A DNA stretch of 64,000 bases from JACSRF01 sp963695505 (GTDB lineage Bacteria; Chloroflexota; Anaerolineae; Promineifilales; Promineifilaceae): positions 62,001-126,000 of the forward strand of contig CAVOGX010000012.1 of assembly GCA_963695505.1 (NCBI GenBank), given 5' to 3'. Below, one piece after another: positions 50,064 to 59,964 of this stretch. The notes below the pieces were generated by a model. It did no database searches. It saw nothing but the letters and a program-made list of their open reading frames with translations, and was not told where the DNA came from. Every line of letters starts with the position of its first letter. Within the stretch, counting starts at the first letter, position 1. The position numbers were made by a program, and so were the translations under genes.

Positions 50064-51905
50064 CTACTTGCAGAAAGCCACCTGATCAAACAGGTTATCA
50101 GGAACGCTATCGCCAGTCGTCAGCAATACCTGCACGGACATTTGTACGGTGTAGGCGCAAGAGGGTAAGGTGCCAATGGAAAAGTTAGGAACGGCCGTAC
50201 CAAACACGTTGGGGCTGCTGGCAATGGGCGCAAAGCTGTATGGCCCGCCCGGCCCTGACATAGAGACGCTCACTGCACCCAGGTTGGCCGCCGCCGCCGA
50301 GTACTTCACCGTCAGCGAGGTCGACACGTCGGAGCAGCCGCCGCCATCGGCCAATTCCTGAATATCCAGAGTGTGCACGGCCAACGCATTGTCTTCGTCA
50401 TGAGGCATCCAGGAGCCGCCCTGGGGCACGTTGTCGTAGCGCGCATTGCAAATCGCCACGCGCTGGCAGGTGCCGGCAACTTGCGCCGTCGCCGGGTTTC
50501 CCGCCTCGCGCACCCACATGCGCAGGGCAAAGTAATGGTTCTGGGCCAGGGGCTGGCCCGTGGAGGTGGCGCTGTTACCGGCTACCAGCCCGGTCATGTC
50601 CAGCGTCTGGCTGGTCAGGTTCGTAGAAACCAGGCGAATCATGTTGCCATTGGGATGGAAGTAGCCGAGTCCAAAGGCGTTACTCTCCTGGGGCACTTGA
50701 ACCCAGCCGTCGGGCGTGATGGTGGCTACGTTTTCAGTGGCGGGGTTGCCGTTGACGTAATATGGTTCTGTCTGTACGGGATTCATGGGATCGGCCGTAA
50801 CCTTTTGCAGATCACCAATATCCGTTTTGGCAATTTGGGCCAGGGGAATCTGCGTGTAGCTGCCCAGGATGCCGCCGCTCCAGGAAGCCACCTCAAACAT
50901 GTACTCGCATGGCTGCCCGTTCAAGCGCTTGGGCAGCGTGCCGTTCAGGCGCAGCGTGCTAAAGAAAGCGCGGTCATCGCTAGTGGTTTTGCCATCGCCA
51001 GCCGGACTGCTGTCAATTTGGGTCAGAATGTTGTACCCACCAATGCGCAAAAACGCCGGCAATGGCTCCACCTGGGGATCATCCTGCGGTGGCCCTTCAA
51101 GTTCGAGGGTAACGCAAAAACAGGGGCCAATGTCTTCTCGGCCGCTGCTGTACCCTACGGCGGGATCTTCACGGAGCAAGGGGGTATTGAGCGTCGTGTC
51201 GACGTGGAAGTAAACGTCTGGTCCCGCTGTTGAGCTGAAGAGGGGGGTTTCCACATTGACGCCAAAGGAGGAAAGGAAGGTCTGCTTGAAGGTGGCCGAG
51301 GTGTAGTCAATACGGAAGTGGCCGGTGCTGTCAGTGGTGGCCTGGCCCAGCGGATCGTCCTGGATCCAGTCGTTGTCAAAAGCGCGCACGATGACGTTGG
51401 GAACGGCCGTTCCCGTACCGGCCACAATCACCCGCCCACAGATAACCCAGGCGTCAAACAGTTCACGAATACGGCACCAAAAGCGCGCCGGTATGCAATA
51501 TTCCCAAGCTGCAACCACCACGTTATCCCGTTCCCGCCAGGTTGGCTGCAGCGTGGTAATGGTAAACTGTACCGGTTCAGCTCCTTCGGCCATCTGCCGG
51601 GGCACGCGCTCCACCCGCACGTCAATCTCAAACGCTTCGCCCTGGTAATTTAGCTTCTCACCATCCAGCTCAAACACAAAATTACCGGCACCGTCTGTCA
51701 TCGCTTCGGCCAGGAAGCGCTCTTTCTTCGCCGCAATGTCCCGCTCCGACAGCGCGGCCAGGGAATGCTTGGGCGCCGACACTGCCCGGTAAGAAAGGTT
51801 AGCATCCCCTTCTGCCCGGTACAGACGCACCAAGACGTTTTCCAATGGCTCTGCGCAATCATCACAGATGCGACCGCAAAGGTTACCTCTAAATACAAAT
51901 ATCAT
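50064..51905 (-). CDS. Large protein with carboxypeptidase-regulatory-like domains, unknown function
   Basis: This 613-residue protein has no signal peptide and no membrane helix. It starts IFVFRGNLCGRICDDCAEPLENVLVRLYR, a Cys-rich start followed by a transthyretin-like carboxypeptidase-regulatory fold; a second such domain lies near 155-215 (VICGRVIVAGTGTAVPNVIVRAFDND). The rest is beta-rich, with several Cys (CFCVTLELEG, CEYMFEVASW, CQRVAICNARYD). I do not recognise the whole protein. Multi-domain beta proteins without a signal can be cargo of contractile injection or other non-classical export systems, but no such locus is in the window. GGAGGT precedes the ATG. It is monocistronic. Confidence 0.8.
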   Translation of the reverse strand: MIFVFRGNLCGRICDDCAEPLENVLVRLYRAEGDANLSYRAVSAPKHSLAALSERDIAAKKERFLAEAMTDGAGNFVFELDGEKLNYQGEAFEIDVRVERVPRQMAEGAEPVQFTITTLQPTWRERDNVVVAAWEYCIPARFWCRIRELFDAWVICGRVIVAGTGTAVPNVIVRAFDNDWIQDDPLGQATTDSTGHFRIDYTSATFKQTFLSSFGVNVETPLFSSTAGPDVYFHVDTTLNTPLLREDPAVGYSSGREDIGPCFCVTLELEGPPQDDPQVEPLPAFLRIGGYNILTQIDSSPAGDGKTTSDDRAFFSTLRLNGTLPKRLNGQPCEYMFEVASWSGGILGSYTQIPLAQIAKTDIGDLQKVTADPMNPVQTEPYYVNGNPATENVATITPDGWVQVPQESNAFGLGYFHPNGNMIRLVSTNLTSQTLDMTGLVAGNSATSTGQPLAQNHYFALRMWVREAGNPATAQVAGTCQRVAICNARYDNVPQGGSWMPHDEDNALAVHTLDIQELADGGGCSDVSTSLTVKYSAAAANLGAVSVSMSGPGGPYSFAPIASSPNVFGTAVPNFSIGTLPSCAYTVQMSVQVLLTTGDSVPDNLFDQVAFCK

Positions 51906-52083
51906 GTTGTACCTCCAACAAAACTAAAATGGGTTTATTCGGCACTGGGGTGGCGGGTGGTTTGCCTTGCCGCATCCCTGAGGATAGCCGATCTGGCTTC
52001 ATTGTTGCGTAGGGTCAGGCACACAGGAACTGTAATTTACGCTGCACACGCATGAATTCGTTGTTGAAAGCTGCGCCAACCAT

Positions 52084-52117
52084 AAAAAAAAGACCCGCCA
52101 GGCTCTCCGGCGGGTCT
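52084..52117 (-). terminator. Intrinsic terminator after etfA
   Basis: AGACCCGCC at 52091-52099 and GGCGGGTCT at 52109-52117 form a perfect 9-bp stem; on the minus strand a run of Ts follows. Confidence 0.9.
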
Positions 52118-52143
52118 TCTCAATCACTAAAAGTGTAAGCAGG

Positions 52144-53121
52144 TTATTTGCCCAGTCTTGCCTTGAATTCGGCCGTTAAGGCTGGAACGACCTGGAACAA
52201 ATCGCCCACGATCCCATAATGCGCCAGCCCAAAAATAGGCGCATCGGGATCCTTGTTGATGGCTACAATAATCTTGGAGCTGCGCATGCCTGCCTGGTGC
52301 TGAATAGCCCCGCTGATGCCGCAGGCAATGTACAGGTCTGGGCTGACCGTCTTGCCCGTTTGCCCTACCTGGTGGTCATAGGGGATCCAACCGGCGTCTA
52401 CGGCCGCGCGCGAAGCGCCTAGCGCCCCACCTAATGCGTCTGCCAACGCTTGCACAGGCTCAAACCCTTCGGGGCCACCCACGCCGCGCCCGCCGCTAAC
52501 AATGATGCTGGCGTCAGTCAGGCTAACCGCACCTTCTTTGCTCTCAAAACCCACCACCTTGCTGGGAACATCATCTTCACCTACCACAGCCTCAACCCAT
52601 TCGGCGCTGCCGCTGTTGCCGGTAGGTTCGGCCTGGGGGAAAGCGCGACTGCGCAGGGTGACAATTTGCAGCCCATCTTTTACAAAGGTGGTGCTGAGCA
52701 GCTTGCTGGCATACACAGCGCGGGTCACTTTCACCATTTCGTCTTCCACTTCCAAAGCGATGGCATCTACTACCAGGCCTGCGTCAAGCTCGGCAGCGAC
52801 CCAGCCCGCCAGGTCATTACCCTGAGTGGAGTCACCCAGCAGCAGTACGCTAGGCTCCCGCTCTTGAACTAGCTGCGCCAGCAGGGGGCCGGCCGCTTCC
52901 ACGCGAAAGGGGGCCAACGAGGCGTCATCGCAGCCAATGACTTCGTCTACGCCCAGGTCGAAGGCCGCGTCGGCTACGCCAGCCACGTCCTGGCCAAAAA
53001 CCAGGCCTATCAGGTCTTCGCCCAGCTCGTCGGCTACACTACGGGCTGCTCCAACCGCCTCGCGGCTGATAGCTGCCACTGCGCCGTTGCTGTTTTCAAT
53101 CCATACCCATACGCCGCTCAT
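52144..53121 (-). CDS. etfA: Electron transfer flavoprotein alpha subunit
   Basis: EtfA binds FAD and passes electrons from acyl-CoA dehydrogenases to the quinone pool. This 325-residue protein has the N-terminal nucleotide-binding-like domain (LLLGDSTQGNDLAGWVAAEL) and the C-terminal FAD domain with SGGRGVGGPEGFEPVQALADALGG, GASRAAVDAGWIP, HQVGQTGKTVSPDLYIACGISGAIQH and NKDPDAPIF. The start overlaps the etfB end by four bases (ATGA), so the pair is translationally coupled. Confidence 0.95.
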   Translation of the reverse strand: MSGVWVWIENSNGAVAAISREAVGAARSVADELGEDLIGLVFGQDVAGVADAAFDLGVDEVIGCDDASLAPFRVEAAGPLLAQLVQEREPSVLLLGDSTQGNDLAGWVAAELDAGLVVDAIALEVEDEMVKVTRAVYASKLLSTTFVKDGLQIVTLRSRAFPQAEPTGNSGSAEWVEAVVGEDDVPSKVVGFESKEGAVSLTDASIIVSGGRGVGGPEGFEPVQALADALGGALGASRAAVDAGWIPYDHQVGQTGKTVSPDLYIACGISGAIQHQAGMRSSKIIVAINKDPDAPIFGLAHYGIVGDLFQVVPALTAEFKARLGK

Positions 53122-53915
53122 ATCACTTTCTCCTCAAACAATTTGTCGGCCAGAACCTTGGCCTGCTCGGCTACGCCGTCTGCTTCAATCATTTGCACGC
53201 TGCCTTCACGGGGTGGTATGGTGTACACGCGAGACCAATCCACCTTGCTGGCAGCCGCGCCCGTGGGGCCATCTACGCTGAGGTCGGCGCTGGTCAGCAC
53301 GGGAATCTCGGCGCGGTTGGCTTTGCGAATGCCCATGAAGGAGGGGTAGCGCGGGTCGTTAATTTCTTTAACGACACTGATGACTACCGGCAAAGGGGCA
53401 GTGACCGTTTCTTTGCCATCATCCAGCAGGCGTTCCACGGTGATGCTGTCTGCGCTAATCTCTTTGATGGCCGAAACAAAGGTGAGGGGGGTCCAGCCCA
53501 GTTTGCGGGCGGTCATCATAGCCGCCACGCCCATGTTGTCGTCGATGGTTAGCTTGCCAAAGAGTGCGATTTTTACGTCGCCAATGTGGTTGAGGGCAGC
53601 CGCCCACACCCGTGCTGCGCCAACAGCGTCGGACCCGGCAAAGGCGTCGTCGGCTATCAGCATGGCCTCGGTGCAGCCCATGGCCAGGGCGGTTTTGAGG
53701 GCTTCTTTGCTGTCTTCGTCGCCAATGGCCAGGGCAATGACGTCGGTAGCGCCATGGTTTTCTTTGAGGCGGATACCTTCTTCAATGGCGTATTCGTCCC
53801 AGGGATTAACCACGTTGGGCTTGCCGCCCGGATCATCCCAGCTCACGACGCCATTGTTGACAGTGAAAACGGCCGTTGTGCTGGGGGTTTGCTTGGTACA
53901 CACAACTACTTTCAT
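53118..53915 (-). CDS. etfB: Electron transfer flavoprotein beta subunit
   Basis: EtfB is the partner of EtfA and holds AMP. This 265-residue protein has the family start KVVVCTKQTP, the PWDEYAIEEGIRLKE segment, ALAMGCTEAMLIADDAF and the signature VSVVKEINDPRYPSFMGIRKANR (here VISVVKEINDPRYPS). The start has GGAGG nine bases upstream. It lies after the acyl-CoA dehydrogenase gene across a repeat-like spacer. Confidence 0.95.
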   Translation of the reverse strand: MKVVVCTKQTPSTTAVFTVNNGVVSWDDPGGKPNVVNPWDEYAIEEGIRLKENHGATDVIALAIGDEDSKEALKTALAMGCTEAMLIADDAFAGSDAVGAARVWAAALNHIGDVKIALFGKLTIDDNMGVAAMMTARKLGWTPLTFVSAIKEISADSITVERLLDDGKETVTAPLPVVISVVKEINDPRYPSFMGIRKANRAEIPVLTSADLSVDGPTGAAASKVDWSRVYTIPPREGSVQMIEADGVAEQAKVLADKLFEEKVI

Positions 53916-53930
53916 ATTGACCTCCGATTG

Positions 53931-54012
53931 TAATAGCTAATAGCTGGTTGGCTGGTTTGTTGGTTGGTTTGCTTGTGCGCCAGCTCACTAACCAACTAAC
54001 CAACCAACCCTT
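53931..54012 (-). repeat. Short-word palindromic spacer between acyl-CoA dehydrogenase and etfB
   Basis: The spacer holds GGTTGG/TTTGTTGG words on one side and AACCAACTAACC words on the other, giving an imperfect long inverted repeat around GCGCCAGC. It resembles the other word-repeat spacers in style but uses a different word. Confidence 0.6.
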
Positions 54013-55221
54013 CTAAATTTCTTCTTGCCAAAAATCGGCATCATAGGCGGGCAGTTCGCAGCGCAGCGGTTTATCTTTGCGCTGCCCAACAAATACCCGG
54101 CCTGCATCAATTGGTGAATTTCGCTGGTTCCTTCGTAGATGATGGCGCCGCGGCTGTTGCGCAGGTAGCGTTCCACGTCATATTCGTCGGAAAAGCCATA
54201 AGCCCCATGCACCTGAATGGCTTCGTGGGCCGCCTGGAAGGATTGGTCGGTGGCGTACCATTTGGCCATGGAGGTTTCGCGCGTGTTGCGCAGCGCCCTG
54301 GTTTTTCAGCCAGCCGGCTTTCAGATAAAGCAGTCGGGCGATGTCGTACCACTGCTGCATCCAGGCGATTTTTTGCTGGACAAGCTGGTATTGGGCGATG
54401 GGCTGGCCGAAGGTTTCGCGTTCCTGGGCATATTTGATGGAGGCTTCCAGGGAGGCGCGAATCAGTCCGGTTGCGCCGGCGGCCACGGTGTAACGGCCGT
54501 TATCCAGGCAGCTCATGGCAATCTTAAACCCTTCCCCTTCCTCGCCAATCCGATTAGCGGCCGGCACGCGCACATCCTGGCAGTTCACCCAACCCGTCGA
54601 ACCGGCGCGCACGCCCAGCTTGCCATGAATGTCGCCGGTGGTCACGCCGGGCATGTCCGTCACCATAAACGCGGTGATGCCGCGGCTGCCCGCCGCTGGG
54701 TCTGTTTTGGCAAACCAGAGGATATGATGCGCTTTCGTCGCCAGGCTGATCCACATCTTTTCGCCATTGATGATATAGTCATCGCCATCCTTTCTTGCGG
54801 TCGAGCGTAAATTAGCCACATCGGAGCCAGCGCCCGGTTCCGTCAGGCCAAATCCAGCATACTTTTCGCCCAAGGCCTGGGGAGTCAGGAAGCGCTGCTT
54901 TTGCTCCTCGGTGCCCCATTGCAGCACGCCCATGCTGTTCAGCCCCATGTGGACGGACATGACGACGCGCAGGGTTGAGTCGATGCGTTCCAACTCTTCG
55001 CATACCAGGCCCAACGTGACGTAGTCAAAGCCCTGGCCACCGTAGCGCACCGGGATGTTGATGCCCAGAATGCCCAATTCGGCCATGCGCGGCAAAGTGG
55101 CGGGGTTCATCTCTTGCTTGCGATCGTACTCTTTGATGGTGGGATACACTTCATTTTCAACAAAGTTTTTGACCATCTCAGCCGCGCTCAATTGTTCTTC
55201 GGTCAGGGAGAAATCTAGCAT
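54013..55221 (-). CDS. Acyl-CoA dehydrogenase (two frameshifts near the 3' end)
   Basis: The enzyme oxidises an acyl-CoA with FAD and hands electrons to the ETF encoded downstream. It starts LDFSLTEEQLSAAEMVKNF and has AGFGLTEPGAGSDVANLRSTA, INGEKMWISLA, the YAQERETFGQPIAQYQ segment and the catalytic Glu in YEGTSEIHQL. Single-base errors near 54290 and 54085 split the last 90 residues; read across frames the end is ELPAYDADFWQEEI, with the stop at 54013-54015. Chain-length preference cannot be read. It is first in an operon with etfB and etfA. Confidence 0.92.
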
Positions 55222-55428
55222 GAGTTTTTTCGTCTTCCTTGTGCAAAAGGTAAGGTGGTTCTTTGGGCAAATTGCCCAAAAAAGATTATAACGATGTGCC
55301 GATGTCAACGCAACATGTCGCACTGCGTCACAAACTGGCCGCTCCCCCTCCTCCTGCACCCGGCAACAGCATGATATACTTGCCGCAGTGACTAAAAAAG
55401 CTTTGTCGGCAGTTGAGGAGAAAAAGTC

Positions 55429-57261
55429 ATGAGATCATGGCGTATTCTGGCAATTTTTGCGGCAGCCTGCCTGGGGTGGGCCCTGCTGTTTCACACGATA
55501 CGGCTGGCAGAAACGGCCGTTTTGCAAGCCACCTTCTACGTCGCCACCACTGGCAGCGACCTGACCGGCGACGGCTCCAGCGGCAGCCCCTGGGCTACCA
55601 TTACCCACGCTCTGGACAACGTGCCCGATGACAGCCTCATTCTGGTGCGTCCGGGCACCTATAATGGCCGCGTGAGGCTGCGGGGCAGTTTTGCCAATGG
55701 CGTTACCGTTCGCGCCGAAGTACCTTACCAGGCGCGCCTGCGCCACGATGCCACCGTGGTCACCTGCTTCTACGGGCAGGGGATTACGCTGGAGGGATTT
55801 GACATTGCCCACAGTGGCCCCGGCGCGGGCGCCCTGGTCATCCAGATACAAGACCTGTTGGGCGATCCGGGCGGCAGCGATACCGTCAGCCGCATCATCC
55901 TGCGCAACAACGTCCTGCACGACAGTTACAACAACGACATCCTCAAAATCAACAACGGGGCCAGCCACATCACCGTGACGGGCAACGTCTTTTACAATCA
56001 GGAAGGCTCCGACGAGCACATTGACATCAACAGCGTCACCGACGTAGTGGTGCAGGACAATATCTTTTTCAACGACTTTGCCGGCAGCGGGCGCAGTAAC
56101 AACAACGACACCAGCAGTTACATCGTGATCAAAGACAGCAACGGCGATGATGACACCAACATTGGCAGCCGCAACATCACTGTACGGCGCAATGTTTTCC
56201 TCAATTGGGAGGGGTCAACGGGCAGCAACTTTGTCCTCATTGGGGAAGACGGCAACCCGTATTTTGAAGCCCAGGACATATTGGTGGAGAACAACCTCAT
56301 GCTGGGCAACAGCAGCAACGTCATGCGCGCTTCTTTTGGCGTCAAGGGGGGGCGCAACGTCACCTTCCGGCACAATACCGTGGTGGGCGACCTACCAGCG
56401 TTAGCCTATGCCATGCGCCTCAACAGCGAGGGCAGTAATCCGCCCAATGAGAATATCTTTTTTTACAACAATATCTGGGCGGATCCCAGCGGCACCATGG
56501 GCGCCGAAAACCCCAGCCGGCCCAACGATTTCTCCGACACGCCTCCAGGGGAAACCACCAGTTGGGTGCTCGACCACAACTTGTACTGGAATGGCGGAGC
56601 TGCCATTCCGGCAGACGGCAGCGAGCTGATTAATTACACCGACGACGCGCACCGCCAGGTGGCCAACCCGCTGCTGCCGGGGCAGAGCGGCTTGATTTTG
56701 CCCTGTTGGGACGCCAATGCCGCGCAGTTCGCCGATGGCTCAGGAACCGTTCGCGCCGCTTTCGAGAATCTGGTGCTAACCTACAGCATGTGGGGGGCAG
56801 GCAGCCCGGCACAAGATGGGGCATTGGCCGCCCAATCCCCTCCTGACGACATTTTCGGCAACCCGCGCCCCGTAGGAACGGGCACCGACCTGGGAGCGTG
56901 GGAGGATCAGGGATACGGGGTGCGGATAACGGCCGTTCCCATGAGCCAGGCCATTGCTCCTGGCGAAACGGCCGCTTTTACCATTCAGGTGAGTGCTCTA
57001 GGGGGCTATGCGGAGATGGTGACGGTAACGGCCGTTTCCCCTACGCCACAGCTCACCCTTAACATCTCCCCTGAGTCCTTAACACCGCCCGGAGCAATCA
57101 GCCTCAACGCCAGCAGCAGCCACGTCTCTCCGCTGATGCCTGGCGTTTGGTATACCATTCCCGTCACCCTCACTGGTCCGGCCGTCAGCGAAGCAGTTGG
57201 CCTGTCGCTGCTGGTAGGCGGCAGCCGTCTGTTTCTGCCTGTTGTAACCAACGCGCCTTAG
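55429..57261 (+). CDS. Secreted right-handed beta-helix protein
   Basis: This 610-residue protein has a signal peptide (1-30), then a DUF1565-type start (FYVATTGSDLTGDGSSGSPWATITHAL) and a long parallel beta-helix of the pectate-lyase kind (repeats such as ILRNNVLHDS, ITVTGNVFYN, VVVQDNIFFND, ITVRRNVFLNW, ILVENNLMLG). An Ig-like tail follows and ends SRLFLPVVTNAP. It is likely surface-associated and may bind or cut polysaccharide; no catalytic residues can be assigned. Four palindromic ACGGCCGT copies or near-copies lie in the gene. Confidence 0.85.
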   Translation: MRSWRILAIFAAACLGWALLFHTIRLAETAVLQATFYVATTGSDLTGDGSSGSPWATITHALDNVPDDSLILVRPGTYNGRVRLRGSFANGVTVRAEVPYQARLRHDATVVTCFYGQGITLEGFDIAHSGPGAGALVIQIQDLLGDPGGSDTVSRIILRNNVLHDSYNNDILKINNGASHITVTGNVFYNQEGSDEHIDINSVTDVVVQDNIFFNDFAGSGRSNNNDTSSYIVIKDSNGDDDTNIGSRNITVRRNVFLNWEGSTGSNFVLIGEDGNPYFEAQDILVENNLMLGNSSNVMRASFGVKGGRNVTFRHNTVVGDLPALAYAMRLNSEGSNPPNENIFFYNNIWADPSGTMGAENPSRPNDFSDTPPGETTSWVLDHNLYWNGGAAIPADGSELINYTDDAHRQVANPLLPGQSGLILPCWDANAAQFADGSGTVRAAFENLVLTYSMWGAGSPAQDGALAAQSPPDDIFGNPRPVGTGTDLGAWEDQGYGVRITAVPMSQAIAPGETAAFTIQVSALGGYAEMVTVTAVSPTPQLTLNISPESLTPPGAISLNASSSHVSPLMPGVWYTIPVTLTGPAVSEAVGLSLLVGGSRLFLPVVTNAP

Positions 57262-57341
57262 CGCTTGGTGTACTTTGCTAGCAGGCGACACACTGAAAAA
57301 AGCACTAATTTATCCAATCCATTAACCACAAGGAGATGCCC

Positions 57342-59022
57342 ATGACCAAAACCATGCAGTTCAATCGCTACTATCGTTACGACGAGATGACCGCTTTCCT
57401 GCAAAGCTGGGCCGCTGCGCACAGCAAGATTTGCCAGCTAGACAGCCTAGGACAAAGCTACGAGGGGCGCGACATCTGGATCTTGACCCTGACTAATTTT
57501 GCCACAGGCCCGGCCCTGGAAAAACCGGCGTTGTGGGTGGACGCCAACATTCACGCCATGGAGGTTTCCGGCTCCACAGCGGCGCTGCACCTGGCGCAGA
57601 AGCTGCTGACCGGCTACGGCAGCGACGAACGCATCACCTACGCCCTGGACACCCGCGCCTTTTACATTGTGCCTCGCCTGAACCCAGACGGCGCGGAGTG
57701 GGCGCTGGCAGACACGCCGCGGTACATTCGCAGCTCCACCCGCCCCTGGCCGCGCATGGATAAACTGGATGGCCTGCACGAGGAAGATGTGGATGGCGAC
57801 GGCCGTATCCTGCAAATGCGCCTTAAAGATGGCAACGGCCGTTGGAAAATCCACCCCGATGACCCACGGCTTATGATTCCCCGCGACCCCGACGAAGCCC
57901 CCGGCGGCGACTTCTACCGCATCTTCACTGAAGGGCACATCCAAAATTTTGACGGCGTGACCATCACCATGGCCCCGGCGCTGCAAGGGCTGGACCTCAA
58001 CCGCCAGTTTCCCGTCTTTTGGGAACCCAAAGAACGCGGCGCAGGCAATTATCCCGGCAGCGAGCCAGAACCGCAAGCCGCCATGCGCTGGATCGCCGAC
58101 CATCCCAACATCACCGGCTCCGTGAGCTACCACACCTTCTCGCGGCGTCTACCTGCGCCCGCCCACAAAAGGGGCCGACGACACCCTGCCCACCGCAGGA
58201 CCTGTACACCTACAAAAAGCTAGGCAAAAAGGCCGAAGAATATCACCGGCTACAAGGCCGTCTCCGTCTTCCACGACTTCAAGTATGACCCCAAAGAGTA
58301 CATTAAAGGCACCTTTGACGACTGGATGTACGAGTATTTGGGCGTCTACGCCTGGACCTGTGAAATCTGGTCGATACAGCAGCAAGCGGGCATCAAAGAT
58401 TACAAATACATCGACTGGTTCCGCGAGCATCCGGTCGAGGATGACCTGGCCATCATGAAGTGGAACGATGAGGTGCTGGACGGTCAAGGCTGGGTGGACT
58501 GGTATGAATTTGACCACCCGCAGTTGGGCAAAGGTGGAGCTGGGCGGCTGGGACTTCTTTAACACCTGGGGCAACCCCCCGCTGCCGCTGCTGGAGAAAG
58601 AGGTATCTCGGCTCAGCGAGTTTGCCCTGTACCAATGCCTGGTATCACCGCGGCTGGAATGGCACAGTGTGGAGACCCGCTCCATGGGCAGCACCCATTG
58701 GCTGCGCGCCGTGGTGCACAACACCGGCTGGCTGCCATCCAACGTGAGCAAGAAGGCATTGGAAATGAAGGCCACCCGCGAATTGGAAGTGGACATTGCG
58801 CTGCCGGACGGAGCCAGGCTAGTCACAGGACAGAAGAAGACGATGCTGGGCCAGCTTGCTGGGCGAGACGGCCAGGACAGCGCCCCCCTGTGGAACGACG
58901 ACGCCACCAGCGAGCGGGCGAAAGTGGAGTGGGTGATAGAGGCTGAACCAGGGACGGAGGTGGAGATTGTCGCCAGCCACCAGCGGGCGGGCACCATCCG
59001 CCAAAGGGTGCGGTTGGAGTAA
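57342..59022 (+). CDS. M14-family zinc carboxypeptidase (frameshifted)
   Basis: The metallo-carboxypeptidase has about 560 residues and no signal peptide. The zinc ligands are in ANIHAMEVSG (HxxE) and in SVSYHTFS; substrate-side residues are in RLNPDGAEW, and a catalytic-type Glu lies in AWTCEIWS. Frameshifts near 58145, 58200, 58250 and 58530 break the middle; the C-terminal part is beta-rich and of unknown role. The ATG at 57342 is favoured by AAGGAG. The substrate is unknown; related bacterial M14 enzymes act on peptides or cell-wall stems. Confidence 0.88.
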
Positions 59023-59026
59023 GGAT

Positions 59027-59926
59027 TTGGCGCATCAGGCGAAAGAGCACGGGGCAGCGGCGGCTTTGCAAACGGCCGTTTCCGACCTGCACGTCTTCTT
59101 GCATGGGCTGCCTTCGGAAGCGTTACAGCCCAAGGCGTGGGGGCCGCGGGAGGTGTTGGCCCACCTGGTTTTCTGGCTGGAGACCTACGCGACCCAGGTA
59201 GAAGCCATGCTGGCTGGCGATCCACCGCCGCGCCCTGTTGGCAGTTATGACCAGCTCAACCAGGCGGCCATAGCCGCCAGCCAATCAGCCACCCTGGTAG
59301 ATTTGCGGCAGCGCCACCTGGCCGCCAGTAGCCGCCTGGGTGACTTTGCCGCCAGCCACAACCCCGACACCTTGATTTTCACCCTCAAGGAGGGTTCTGC
59401 CCACCGCCGCCCGCTTTCCTGGTACATGCGCGCCGAAGCCCGGCATATCCGCCAACACCTGGCTAAACTCCAGGCCCAGCAGCAGTGGGATGGAGCAGCC
59501 GCTGGGCAAAGTTTGGCCACGGCCGTTTCCGACTTTTGTACCCTCATCACCTCTCTGCCGCCGGAAGCGCTGGCAGCGCAGGCGTGGGGGCCACGTGGGG
59601 TGTTAGCGCATCTGGTTTTCTGGCACGAACGCTGGGCGCGAAATATTCAGGAAGTGTTAGCCGAACGGCCGTTTAGCGGCCCATTTGGTACGGTACAGAA
59701 ACTCAATGCGCTGGCCGTTGCTGAGGGGCGAAACGCTAACGTGGCTGACTTGCTGAAGGTGTTTCGCGCCGCATGCGAGCAACTGGTCCATTACGGCCGT
59801 ACCGTCGACCCGCAAGCCATCGCTATTCCGCTGCGCCTGGCCCACGACCGGCGCACCCTGGATGACGTTCTCGCGGCCGCCACGGCGCACCTACAGGAGC
59901 ATACCCAGGAACTTGGCGAGGTTTGA
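59027..59926 (+). CDS. Duplicated DinB-like protein
   Basis: The product of about 300 residues holds two tandem copies of one helical domain. Copy one has LQTAVSDLHVFLHGLPSEAL and WGPREVLAHLVFWLETYATQ; copy two has LATAVSDFCTLITSLPPEAL and WGPRGVLAHLVFWHERWARN. The pattern matches DinB/ClbS-like proteins. The start is uncertain; a TTG at 59027 follows GTAAGGA, and the frame also extends into the end of the M14 gene. Each repeat begins with a TAVSD segment encoded by ACGGCCGTTTCC. The function is unknown. Confidence 0.75.
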   Translation: MAHQAKEHGAAAALQTAVSDLHVFLHGLPSEALQPKAWGPREVLAHLVFWLETYATQVEAMLAGDPPPRPVGSYDQLNQAAIAASQSATLVDLRQRHLAASSRLGDFAASHNPDTLIFTLKEGSAHRRPLSWYMRAEARHIRQHLAKLQAQQQWDGAAAGQSLATAVSDFCTLITSLPPEALAAQAWGPRGVLAHLVFWHERWARNIQEVLAERPFSGPFGTVQKLNALAVAEGRNANVADLLKVFRAACEQLVHYGRTVDPQAIAIPLRLAHDRRTLDDVLAAATAHLQEHTQELGEV

Positions 59927-59964
59927 AACATGAAGTAAGGGTGAGGGTATCGCCAAAGCAGTGG

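Noticed and set aside
50373..51233. Long open frame on the plus strand (286 codons)
   Set aside because: It is antisense to the well-supported 613-residue gene, has no plausible start context and encodes a shadow-like sequence.
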